DNA of 64,000 nt from Nageia nagi (taxonomy: Eukaryota; Pinophyta). This document shows positions 11,910-22,452 of this stretch, piece after piece. The translations under genes were made by a program, and so were the position numbers. Location of the stretch: NCBI GenBank assembly GCA_050084985.1, contig JBITNC010000001.1, forward strand, positions 105,958,001-106,022,000. Direction: 5' to 3'. The notes beneath the pieces are model-generated. The model had not been told where the DNA came from, did no database searches, and worked only from the letters and a program-made list of their open reading frames with translations. Numbering within the stretch: position 1 is the stretch's first letter; every line of letters starts with the position of its first letter.

Positions 11910-12900
11910 AGACACCTACAAACATTAGCAATAACATAGAAATGAAAATAAACTCACTATCACATTAGCAATATCACATGTTTAACTATAAATATGATAA
12001 ATATGCAAGGAAAGTATATAAGAGAACTCTATAATACCTCTTTAGAAATGGATGTATAAATATCTACCTACAACTATATTACTAAATGTATGGGTTGAAT
12101 TTGTAATCATATTTAGAATTACAATTTTCAATAAGAAGGAAGTTTGAAATAAACTTTCAAATTGAGTATAAGAATTAAAAATCAACTCTCCTAAATTATA
12201 ATCGTAAAATTTATCATTACTTTGGATTTACAAAAAGGATGAACCACATAGATTGGTAGAGAAGAAAATATAGTTCTAGAAAGAAAAGGAGTTTTCACTA
12301 ACATTCTATTAAGAAGTAGTAAGAATAACTTGATACTTGATCAATATAAGTGGTACAAAATGTATTCCAAACATGACACTAAGTTTAGCTATTTAACAAA
12401 AAGTTTAGTTGTTTAACAAATGAATGTCCACACAACAATTTGGGTTATTTAAGAACATATCAACAACATGAAGAAAGGAGGAGGAGGTTGTTAGATTTGG
12501 AAAGTTATCTATTTTATTATGGTTTATCTTTAATGGCTAGGTTATGAGGTTGAAGTGAAAGGAGATTGAAGTCACCAAAGCAAATTGGGCATCATCCAAA
12601 ATGGTAAATCCAATTTTTCCTAAGCTCAAGTTAAACAAGTATGAGGTGAAATATGTACATATGCTTTGTATGATACATTAGGCTCAAATTGGATTTGGTC
12701 TTAATTTCAATCTAAATTTATTGACCTTTTTTATTCAATAAAGAAGGAGATCATTTTTTGGTTCTTTCTTTATTGATTACAAGTGTATAATTTTTGGTTA
12801 TCTATTTTCTCATATGGCGACTTAGGGAACTACTTACAATATTCTTATTCCTAATTCCTAGACTTAGTTGCCCAATCATCAATTTGTTTTTGCCATTAAT
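11910..12900. other. AT-rich spacer
   Basis: No feature could be supported between the minus-strand relic and the gypsy relic. Confidence 0.5.
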
Positions 12901-13259
12901 ACTGATGATAAACAAATTTTAACTACTTTGGCTACCTAGATATTTTTTGTATGGCCTCATGTTGGAGCATTCAATGAAAGAAAATTATTATTTTAAGAAA
13001 TCTTTGAAGCCCTTCCTAAGTTCCATATCTCAATAATAGTGGTATTAGATTCATCTCGATGAGACCTTTAAATTCATAGGGATTCCTTTTTATTTTAAAT
13101 TTCCTTAGTTCAACTTTGGGATATTGTAACTTGCATACAATGGAGTATAAGATAAAATAAAATAGTGAAATTAGCCAAAGAAGCTTCTTTATGTTTGTAA
13201 GCAGCATTCTAATAAACTAATATTTGAGAGCTTCTCATACTTTCCATATGATTTTAATA

Positions 13260-14175
13260 ATGAAGGTTTCCTAAACCTTGATATGCACAGGAGCTATAAC
13301 TAGAGTTTGAAAGTTGAATCCTTTCCCATATTTCTTACCAAGAGGGAATCCAAAAGAAATAAAATGGTGAACTTTGCTAAAATAATTTTAGGTAAGTTTG
13401 TGATTGTATACCTTGATAATATTATCATATTTAGTAATACAAGAAGATAAGTTGTTGATCAATTTGAACATGTATAGTTTTATGAAAGAAGAAATTTTAA
13501 ATTAATTAAAAATAGATCTAAAAAATGGAAAATCTATAAAAAAATAACCTACTACAACACTATCTTTTAAGTAAGAAGTTTCCATGGTTTGGTAAAATTT
13601 TATAGGAAATATGTCTATAACTTTAATGAAATATATATGCATACATCATAGAAACTATAAGGGGAAATTAAAAGGAATTTTTATAGATAACAATAGTCTA
13701 AATGAGTTTTGAGTTACTGAATAAGAAGGTCACCAAATAACTTATACTTGCATTATTGAACTTCAACAAAGTATTTCAAGTTTATTATGAATCAAGCATA
13801 ATAAAAATATTTGTATGTTTAAATCAATAACAATTATATTATCATTTTTTAGTGAGAACCTCAATAATGCTAATAGAAAGTATTATGTTTATGATAAGAA
13901 TTCTACTCCATTTTCAAAGCTCTTGAGAAGTGACAACATTCTTTGTTTCTTAAAGAAGTTTTTTGTACAATAACCATTAACCGTGATAGTACATTAATAA
14001 TTCAGGCAAGTTGAATGAATGTCATATGAAGTGGATAGAATTATTCAAAAATATTCATTTATTGGAGTGGAAAATTTAAGGTGAGTTGAATCAATTTCAT
14101 GCAAAGTGGGTAGAATTATTCAACATTATTTGAACATTTCTCAAGCATAGGAATGAAAAATATAATGAAGTAGAA
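13260..14175 (+). pseudogene. Ty3-gypsy pol relic (RT end plus RNase H)
   Basis: Frameshifted pieces on + follow the gypsy order. First comes the RT catalytic region LGKFVIVYLDNIIIFSN (about 13390-13437; the usual YLDD reads YLDN). Next is SFHGLVKFYRKYVYNF (about 13580-13626), equivalent to the gypsy 'yRrFipnFs' block. Then comes the RNase H segment FFSENLNNANRKYYVYDK (about 13848-13903). Last is the end-of-RNase H phrase 'GKLNECHMKWIELF' (about 14006-14050), which appears twice (again about 14081-14122, GELNQFHAKWVELF). Many stops; no integrase or LTR found nearby. Family assignment is from established motif order. Confidence 0.75.
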
Positions 14176-14179
14176 GTAA

Positions 14180-15010
14180 TATTTTGTTGCATGAGAATGT
14201 TCAAGTAGAGGTAATTAGGTTTAGTAACATAAAGTTTTTTTTGTATATTCATAGTTTTTTATTCATTTTTCTATGACTTTCATGTCTAATGCCAGTTGGG
14301 ATATCATAAATGTAATGTGTTTCTAAGTATGATCTATCTCCTACAAGAAAAGCATGTATTCTTTTGTCAACTTTAATCCAACTACATCCATGTATTTTTT
14401 TTATTACTACATAGAATTTTGGCCTAGGTGACCAATACAGACATAGGTACAATATAATATAACTAATCCAAAGAGAATGACTATAGAAAATGTTGATGTA
14501 AAAAATAAGAAAATTTAAGAGTTACTCTTCTATCTTCATACCAAAGTTCTATTGCACTTATAATTCTCTCTTACATTTATTATTCGTTGGGTGATTTTCT
14601 ATTTTCTTCAAGTAATTCTTCTTCATATTTTTAATTCTTGCATCTCATTATCCATATTTACACTCTAAAAATATACAAGATTCCTAAAAAATAGTCGTAC
14701 CATTAATCCATATTTCAACAATTGTAAAAGACTCCTAAAAAACTACTTATTTTAACAAAAAAACCTACTTTCTACTATTTTGTGTTGACAAAATTACGAA
14801 AAAATGGATTTTAACCAAAAAATAACTAATAGATGTGTTGGACCACTTACTCGGACACTGTAGGGAGAATTTGGATGTAGTTGGTGGGTCTAGAGGTAGC
14901 AAAATTGAGATCCTGAAATCATAAGGTCACTTCTACAGTCACTAGAAGGTGTAGGCTGCATAGTTGGAAAATGAGCTTTGTGGCCTATGATAGGGGATTT
15001 ATGTTTAAAA
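14180..15010. other. AT-rich spacer
   Basis: Nothing supported. A 67-codon minus frame (14452-14249) resembles no family I know. Confidence 0.4.
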
Positions 15011-15014
15011 TATT

Positions 15015-15135
15015 CAAGATCCTGATATAGGTTCGATTGATGAGCCATATCGAGATCCTGATATGTACTAGTATCAAGATCCCAAAATATCGAGATCTTG
15101 ATTTATTTCATATTGAGACCCAGATATTTTTGACC
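15015..15135. repeat. short imperfect repeat (ATCGAGATCCTGATAT-like)
   Basis: About four or five copies of a 16-30 bp phrase around 'atcgagatcctgatat' occur between 15019 and 15128. It is too short and irregular to name. Confidence 0.45.
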
Positions 15136-15985
15136 TTGAATTTTTACTTTGCATTTCCTCTTAAAGTGGACCCAACATCTTGCTTCTACCCAAAATCTAG
15201 ACTACAAAATACTAGAAAGTAGAGCAAGCTACAAAATTTATTTTTTACCCTCTATTTGTTACTTAATAAATTGAAAACTTTTACAATACAACTACATTAT
15301 TTTTCAACTTTATAAAACTAATCAAATTAAAGAATCTATGTTATTACAAAATAACTAATAGTCCAAAAGTTGTTACAAACTAACTTGTTCCTACTATTAC
15401 ATATCATTTTATTCTATAGTTATAAAAGAAGTCTCAATTTTTTTTTTTTTTTATCACAAATGCCATATGGTCAACATCATATTCCAACACCCTCACCATA
15501 AGGTCATTCATAGTTTAGCCAACAATGTTTCTCAAGTTCCTTCAATAATCCTTGAGTCCCCTCTCCTTGATGAAGTTAGTTAAGGATATTATAAGACACA
15601 TGGGCTTGCTTAGATAAGTTAGCTACTCTTACTTTAGTCATCTCCTTGATTAGAAACATAATCCATAGTCATTGAGCTCAATCTTGAATCTTCTTACGAT
15701 TGAGAGAAAGTAAGAAACCTCATCATTTGCACTAGGCTTTGGCTCATGTCCAACATTGTAAAAGAAAATGATATCTAAAAGTACGTAATCAAATATGACT
15801 TATGATATAACAAATCACAAAATTCAAGAGATCATATTTTTTTTTAGTTTTACTCATTCTTTAATATTATTAATTATTAGAAGTATTTTTGACCTCTATT
15901 TTGTTGAACTATTAATTTTATAAAAATATATGTATCTACTTCTTATTTTAAAAATTTATTACATTTATATTAATATAATACTATA
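15136..15985. other. AT-rich spacer
   Basis: No gene or repeat family supported. Confidence 0.4.
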
Positions 15986-15989
15986 TAAA

Positions 15990-16785
15990 AATTTGAAAGA
16001 ACCCAGATCCATATTTTTATATTTATAAAGAGAGGAAGTCTTGATTTAGACATGGTTGTAGTACTATTAAAGATGTCATAGCATTTTTATAGAGTTATTA
16101 AATCATCTAAATGAAGACTTGCTTTCTTTATAAATATATAAATATGGATGTAGCATCTTTGAAACTTTGTTATGTATGTGTGAACATGTTTAATCTTCTA
16201 CCTTTGACCCCTCAATGCACGTGTTGTGGGAAACCAATATTTGACCAGCCTCCACACGGTCGATAATCTTTCCAATTTTATAATGAGGCGTCTTGAAGCT
16301 AAATTATTAAACATTTGTAAAATAAATTAATCCCATAATTATAACTCAATGAAGTTCACTAAACGCGTAGACAGTGTATTTTATTTTAAAAGTATTATTG
16401 TTTTACCTTCTACATACATACTTGTCTTGCAATAATAAAATATACGCTGAAGCGCAATGAAAGCTCATAAAGAAAGGTCAAAACAATTCTCCTCCTCCAC
16501 GTAAAGTGGCCAATCTGTCATGGTTTATTTTTTTTTTGTATTAGGGATGGGGTTGCAGGTCACAAAGGGAAAGTCTGAGAATAGCTTCTGCGGTGCCATG
16601 TATTTTTCGAGAAGTGAAAAAACACGTCAAAAACAAAGGTTGCGCTTGCAAGTCTTATTTTCGTTATATTACTGTCAAAAAGCTCCATTAATTTGTTTTA
16701 ATGTAATTAGTGGTTGGAAAAATGGTGATTGTAAAATTGCATTAATGATTTATTTATATATATTTTTTTGAATTTGCGGTTTCTA
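15990..16785 (+). pseudogene. HMA-gene locus remnant: promoter joined to 3' flank, coding part missing
   Basis: 15990-16305 aligns by eye with the promoter region of the intact HMA gene (21380-21760). It shares 'ctttataaatatataaatatgga' with its double TATA box, the downstream 'catctttgaaactt' and 'gacccct...gcac' phrases, and 'gcgtct'. From about 16312 the sequence instead matches the DNA 3' of that gene (22920-23330): 'aaaataaattaatc', 'tcaatgaagttcact', 'gctccattaatttgttttaatgtaat'. So the interval corresponding to about 21765-22915, which holds the whole coding region, is absent. No HMA exon is left. The simplest reading is a paralogous locus that lost its gene by an internal deletion. 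Confidence 0.7.
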
Positions 16786-16843
16786 ATATAATAGAGATCA
16801 CATTTTTTAACATTAAAAAAAGTTTAACAACCATAATTCAATA

Positions 16844-16913
16844 GGATTTTAGATACCATGCATGTGAGGGGAAGAGATGATTTTAGATACCATGCATGTG
16901 AGGGGAAGAGATT
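16844..16913. repeat. direct duplication of about 34 bp
   Basis: 'gattttagataccatgcatg' and the following 'tgaggggaagagat' occur twice in succession (16844 and 16879). The second copy runs into the tRNA-like sequence on the minus strand. Confidence 0.85.
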
Positions 16914-16979
16914 TGAACTTATGGACTTCGTTTTTCCACTTGAGTGTTTTAACAACCCACTTTATCACCAACTCCCCTC
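16900..16979 (-). tRNA. tRNA-like element, probably pseudogene or SINE head
   Basis: Read on the minus strand, 80 bases begin GAGGGGA and end TCCCCTC, a perfect 7-bp acceptor-type stem. There is a GTTGG...GTGGGTTG A-box-like part and AGTTCAAATC as a B-box-like part (GTTCRANNC). The T stem is poorly paired, and the size suggests a long-variable-arm (Leu/Ser) type. I think it is a decayed tRNA or tRNA-derived SINE, not a working gene. Confidence 0.35.
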
Positions 16980-17090
16980 ACAACTGTTGCTTGATTTGCA
17001 TTTTTCATTTAATGATAAATTAAATAATTGAATGATATTTCACAATCGAAATTTTGTAAGCATAAATATCCATGTAATTCATATTAAATA

Positions 17091-18198
17091 AATCATAAAA
17101 TAAAAAAAATTGATAGGATAATGTAAAAATTGTTATATTAATATTGAACAAACATTCACAAGAAACTATAAAATTCTAAAAAAAAACATTAAAATATAGT
17201 CGATATATGTTAAATGAAAACACATGCAACATTTGAGCTCTCCTCACCTCCCTTATCAACGGTTATATGACGCCTCTTGATCTAATGAAGAAAAGTCAAC
17301 ATCTCTTTCTCATAAATTAATTTTTAAAATAGATTTTAATAAGTATATTTTTCTGAAATTTGAATAGTTGATCTTCTTGCATCAATATTAAAGAGTTTTC
17401 ATAAACCTACTCCAAAAAATTTCTAACATATTACAAACAAAATCATAAATATATTAAATAAATCATAAAATTAAAAAAATTAATAGGATAATGTAAAAAT
17501 TGTTATATTAATATTGAACAAACATTCACAAGAAACTATAAAATTCTAAAAAAAAAACATTAAAATATAGTTGATATATGTTAAATGAAACACATGCAAC
17601 ATTTGAGCTCTCCTCACCTCCCTTATCAACGGTTATATGACGCCTCTTGATTTAATGAAGAAAAGTCAACATCTCTTTCTCATAAGTTAATTTTTAAAAT
17701 AGATTTTAATAAGTATATTTTTTTGAAATTTGAATAGTTGATCTTCTTCCATCAATATTAAAGAGTTTTCATAAACCTACTCCAAAAAATTTGTAAGATA
17801 TTACAAACAAAATCATAAATATATTAAATAAATCATAAAATAAAAAAAATTGATAGGATAATGTAAAAATTATTATATTAATATTGAACAAACATTCATA
17901 AGAAACTATAGAATTCTAAAAAAAAACCATTAAAATATAGTCGATATATGTTAAATGAAAACACATGCAACATTTGAGCTCTCCTCACCTCCTTTATCAA
18001 CGGTTATATGATGCCTCTTGATTTAATGAAGAAAAGTCAACATCTCTTTCTCATAAGTTAATTTTTAAATTAGATTTTAATAAGTATATTTTTCTGAAAT
18101 TTGAATAGTTGATCTTCTTGCATCAATATTAAAGAGTTTTCATAAACCTACTCCAAAAAATTTGTAAGATATTACAAAAAAATCATAAATATAGAAAG
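17091..18198 (+). repeat. three tandem copies of a 370-bp repeat
   Basis: Copies start at 17091, 17461 and 17831, each opening with 'aatcataaaataaaaaaaattgatagga' or a near variant. Shared landmarks are 'cacatgcaacatttgagctctcctcacc', 'caacggttatatgacgcctcttgat' and 'ataaacctactccaaaaaattt'. Copies differ at only a few scattered bases, so the expansion is recent compared with the surroundings. No open frame longer than chance; it may be a local satellite seed. Confidence 0.95.
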
Positions 18199-18199
18199 A

Positions 18200-19045
18200 A
18201 ACAATGACATGCATTTACAATCGACATTGAGATTTATCCTAGAAATCATTGACAAGGAAAACCAAACAAAAAAGAATAGCACCTCTTTACTAAATTGTAT
18301 CATTATCTCAACCAAGGAATTTACTATACAATATATTGGTATATCTAACCATAAAACAAACCTAAATTACCAAGTTGCATTAGAGTACAATGGGCATAAA
18401 AGCATAAGATAAAATAATCTCTGCCCAAAATGTCAAAAATTCAAAAATATGAGAATACAAAAAATATGAAAGGAGAAAATGTAAGTGATAAAAAAAATCT
18501 TGAAGGCTTTTTCCTCCGAATTCCAACATAGGGGTGGTTAGCCCTTCATATCCCACTTGTTGATCCGAAATTTGATCATCACAAATTAGAGCTAACTGTT
18601 AAGAAATATTTAAAATTTGAATTTAGAATTTGGAAAAATAGTTGGTGGGTATATGGCACTTAAAAGTTTCTTATCTATTTACGAAAAGAAATTTAAAGAA
18701 ACATTTAATAACAATCTCCAAACCAACAAACATGCCTAACATACTTAGTTTGAATGCATCATCTGCATGATAGACTCTCTGTAACCCTTCATGACTAATA
18801 GGATAGTAGTGGTCCAATGGTGGCCATTGAATGATGGTGATTTTGAGTTGGTGCATCCAATTTGACAATGAGTTTTAATCTATTTTCTAGTTTTGATTCT
18901 TATGATGTATTTTTGGCATACTAAAAATAATGGTATTATGGCATGATGAGGGTAATCTATTTTGATAGTGTTATTCATATTTATAGTAATAATTTTATGG
19001 CCATTGGTATCACATTACATAAAATAGTGCCTCTTATGGTGACTA
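18200..19045. other. AT-rich spacer
   Basis: No gene or repeat family supported. Confidence 0.4.
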
Positions 19046-19054
19046 AAAGGCAAT

Positions 19055-19345
19055 AACTTTTAAGGGCAATTTTAAACTACCCTCTTAGATCCCTAAGAGG
19101 GTGATTAAAGTCACCCTCATAAAAAATCACCTTAATTTATGATGATGGTAAAAAATTTCATTGCTATACCTAAGAGGGTGGTTGTTGAAAGATGATGATT
19201 TTTAAGGTCTATTTTAAACTACCTTCTTAGCGGTAAAAGAGGGTGGTTTAAAATCACCCTCATAAAAAATTAGCCTTAATTTATAATAGTTATAACAAAT
19301 CACCCTACTAGACCTAAAAGGATGGTTTAGAACCTCCCTAAAAGA
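19055..19345. repeat. short tandem repeat with hairpin core
   Basis: Two and a half copies of a roughly 140-bp unit ('ttttaaactaccctcttag ... aagagggtg ... tcaccctcataaaaaat'). The first unit holds a perfect 10-bp inverted repeat, ACCCTCTTAG/CTAAGAGGGT, at 19079-19102 with a 4-base loop. It resembles a small MITE-like or palindromic repeat; no target duplication seen. Confidence 0.6.
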
Positions 19346-19389
19346 TTATCCTTAAAAAATAAATTTTAGATTCACTTAAGTGTAGGTGG

Positions 19390-20860
19390 GAAATAAAATA
19401 ATTGAGTTTTCTTATTGAAGCTCATTACAAAATAACTATTTTTATCACTAAGAAAATTGCTATGTGTTTGATCCCATGATGTGGTAGCTCTCTCCTCCTA
19501 GCAAGCTTTAGTTTGGTTTCCTATTAAACATGTGTGCTCGTGGGTTTACACTTGATAATGTGGGTTTTCATGAGCAAGGAGGAGGTGTCAAGCTTGGAAC
19601 CGGTGTTAACAAGATGGATCCATCATCTTCTTCATTGTGGCATCATCACTTCTCCTTGTTTTCATTCCTATCATGATTTAGTAAAGGTGTTAATGGAGTT
19701 TAAGGTGTATTTATGGCCTCATGAACGATAATTTTGCAAGGAGCTTGTATTGTATTCTTGTTTCCATGTTTTAAGGGAGCATTTTGACTTGGGGAAGTCA
19801 ATTTGGTTGGAAAGTTTTGTATGATTTATTTTTTAAAGCTAGCTCAACCCATGTGTCTCTCAAGGTTGTTGTGGGTCTCTATATTGATTTTGGATAGTGG
19901 TTTCATTATTTCTTTTTATAGAATTAGGGTCTAATGCACTACTCTACCTAGAGCTAACTCAATTGCTTGCAAATAAGGAGGTCCAAAATATTATAAAAAA
20001 TGGGGGTGTAGGTCTTTTTACTTTAGCTTGGGGATTAAAATGTTGATCTCTCTAACAAAATGGATTTGTACTAGGTATAAGGAAATGTTACTATCTTCCA
20101 TTATGAATGTATGCTAGATGGAACATTTTTAGAGGAGATTTTTGGTTTTAAAACTTCAAGGTTGAAGGTTTTCAAAGATAATCACTCCCTCTCTAAAGAA
20201 GTAAAAATGTTCTTCAATAAGGAGGAGAAATATTTAGAGAAGCAGGGGGTATTGATCGTTTATCTCTCTTATACCCATATTGGTGGAAGGTTTGCTAGGT
20301 TTTGATGGTGTATTTTACCTTGAATGCATATATAGATATTTATTGAAGCATTCAACTAGCATTCCTTAATTATCTTCACCATGAAAAGTTCTCAATATGC
20401 CAAGATTTATGTTGAATTCCTTTGGAAAGAATTTTTAGATGTTCAAAGCAGAAAGAGGTCGCATCCCATTCACTAGAGGTTGTTATTTCTATCCTTTATC
20501 CATGTGGTTTCTAAAATGGGTTTGAGGTTTAAGATTTCATCAGAGGAAAAGAAAGGCATGGTGGTGGTGGTGAATGAAGATGATGTAGAAAAGGATTTTT
20601 TAATTTCAATCGGCAAGGTGCCCCTATGTAAGATGGACTCTCCATTTCCTACATAAATGGGGTCTTCTCTAGATAATCTAGTGGAGTCAAATTATGAGAT
20701 ACTTATGAAATCCAAATCTAGGCATGAAGAGGATTTTGCGGGGATGGAGAGTCCTAAATGTGTCTACCACATTCATAAAGGTAAAAGAAAGGAAAAGATA
20801 TTTGATGAGCTCATGTCAGACACAACCATGCAGTGGGTTGCAAACAAATAATGGGCAATT
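19390..20860 (+). pseudogene. unrecognised decayed reading frame, copy A of a duplicated segment
   Basis: Broken + strand frames (19534-19731, about 19950-20100, 20111-20305, 20657-20851) can be followed in parallel with a second copy at 51.03-52.41 kb. Shared protein phrases include 'LANKEVQ/VTNKEVY', 'FNKEEKYL', 'DDVEKD..IS..KVP' and 'NYE.LMKSKSR.EE'. The two copies are broken at different places, which suggests that an ancestral protein-coding sequence existed before duplication. I do not recognise it. It sits about 1 kb upstream of the HMA gene in both copies. It could be a dead host gene or a transposon ORF. Confidence 0.5.
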
Positions 20861-21592
20861 CAAATCAAAACACTAAGGATTATTTATAGGATATTAAGAA
20901 AATTGCTAAATGCAGTGGTAGGTCTAGTGGAGAAAAAATTTTCAACTTGGATATGGTGAGGCATGAGGCTTTCTTTCACACTTGTAAAAGGTCTGTTGGA
21001 GTCACAAGATAGATTTTTTGTAATGCAAATAGTTCTGAAGATGACAATAGTCTCCCAGCTGAATAATATGTGAGGAAATATGGATTTGATGATCTAAGAA
21101 GTAACAAATAACTTGTTTTTTTTTGTTGTATTTGATATAACTCTATGAGGTCTTCTTTTCCTTTGTATATTTTCATTTATTTTCCTTAGTTAGAGATTGA
21201 CTATAAGACTTGTCGATTTAAGCTTAATATTGAAGCCTTAACTTTTATGATTTTTTGTTTTGTATTGTAATGTACATAATTTGAAAGCTTTTCTATAAGA
21301 AAGAAATCCTTTTAAAATCCCATGTTCTATCTAACATCAACTCTCTCTTTATAATATATATAAATATATATACACTTGTTATAAAAATATATATATCCAT
21401 ATTTTTTATAATTATAAAGAAAGAAAATTTTTATTTAAAGATGACATCTTTATAACAAGTATGAAATCTTCTAAAATAATATTCAAAGAATATAAAATAT
21501 ATATTATTATATTTTATAAACTTTGAATGTTATTTAGATCTCATAATTGTATGAAAATGTTATGATATCTGTAAATGAAGACTTGGTCTCCT

Positions 21593-21608
21593 TATAAATA
21601 TATAAATA
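21593..21608 (+). promoter_or_regulatory. double TATA box of the HMA gene
   Basis: Two abutting TATAAATA octamers lie about 280 bases upstream of the chosen start codon. The same phrase is kept at the coding-less remnant (about 16130-16146) and, with a T-to-G change, at the pseudogene copy (about 53255-53270). This supports it as the ancestral core promoter. Confidence 0.6.
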
Positions 21609-21884
21609 TGGATATGGCATCTTTGAAACTTCGTTCCGGATGTGTACATGTTTAATCTCTATAGTTGACCCCTTACGCACTTGCGGTCGGAAACCAAAAT
21701 TTGGCATATTCTTCGCCAGTTTTGAAATTGACGCGTCTAAAAGCTACTATTTTAAATCATGTTTCTCGAAAGTCTTCACAAACTTGCTTTGTACAATACA
21801 AATTTCGTTATAAGTACTTCCCCCAATCCAAAAGACTAGACAAGATAGCAGTCCGCCGGGCATAGCTTCCACAACTGTATCAAA

Positions 21885-22372
21885 ATGAAGGTATGGAGTT
21901 GCTGCGCTTTAGGAGTTGTAATATATCTCGAATGCAAGACAATGAAGTAATTGATTTAAATGTGCAGAAGATGGTGTTGAAGATGTCGATCGAAAACGAG
22001 AAAGCCAAGAGAAAAGCCCTCAAGGTGGTGGCCAAAGTGGAAGGTATTGCAGTAATTTCTTCCTTTCTTTCTTTCTTTGTGTAGTATGGAGTTATGGAAA
22101 GTGAGAAAGAGAGAAGTATTGCAGGGGTGAATTCTGTAGCGGTGGACATGCAAGAGAATAAGATCATCGTTGTTGGGAACGTAGACCCAGTCTGTCTCAC
22201 AGCCAAGCTTAGAAAGCTTGGTTTTGTCGAGCTGCTAACAGTTGGCCCCGCCAAAAATGAGGAGAAAGAGAAAGAGGAAAAGAATCCGGATACGGTTTAT
22301 CATTACAACTACGGCCCTTATCCATACAGACTTGTTACAAACCATGATCCAACAGGCTGCACCATCTGCTGA
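21885..22372 (+). CDS. small HMA-domain protein with C-terminal CaaX box (HIPP-like), three exons
   Basis: Exons 21885-21890 (ATG AAG), 21968-22043 and 22125-22372 join to a 109-residue protein. The two-codon first exon, ending ATGAAG before a GT donor, is typical of plant HMA-domain genes. Introns are 77 and 81 bases, both GT...AG. An earlier acceptor at 22083 would give a stop within a few codons, so 22124 is preferred. Residues about 3-65 follow the HMA fold order: KMVLKMSIENEKAKRKAL, then GVNSVAVDMQENKIIVVGNVDPV. The metal-binding CxxC is absent (SIENEK in its place), as in the metal-site-less branch of the family. A charged Lys/Glu linker and a Tyr/Pro stretch (YHYNYGPYPY) follow. The last four residues are CTIC, a plausible farnesylation box, suggesting membrane or nuclear tethering. 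It is the only apparently intact host gene here. Metal binding is doubtful. Confidence 0.85.
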
Positions 22373-22446
22373 ATAGATCGAAGGAGTTGCATTTTATATT
22401 GTAATTTATAATCATTAAATACTTATAGTTATATAGTTTATGTGAA

Positions 22447-22452
22447 AATAAA
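22447..22452 (+). terminator. candidate polyadenylation signal of the HMA gene
   Basis: AATAAA 75 bases after the stop codon, in an AT-rich stretch. Plausible but weak, because the motif is frequent in this DNA. Confidence 0.35.

Noticed and set aside
13360-13470. RT fragment considered as an endogenous plant pararetrovirus
   Set aside because: The 'LGKFVIVYLDN' wording and the following RNase H end 'H.KWIELF' fit Ty3-gypsy elements. No movement or coat protein motif is seen.
21880-22254. 124-codon minus frame across the HMA gene
   Set aside because: It is the antisense shadow of the HMA exons, which explain the locus with consensus splice sites.
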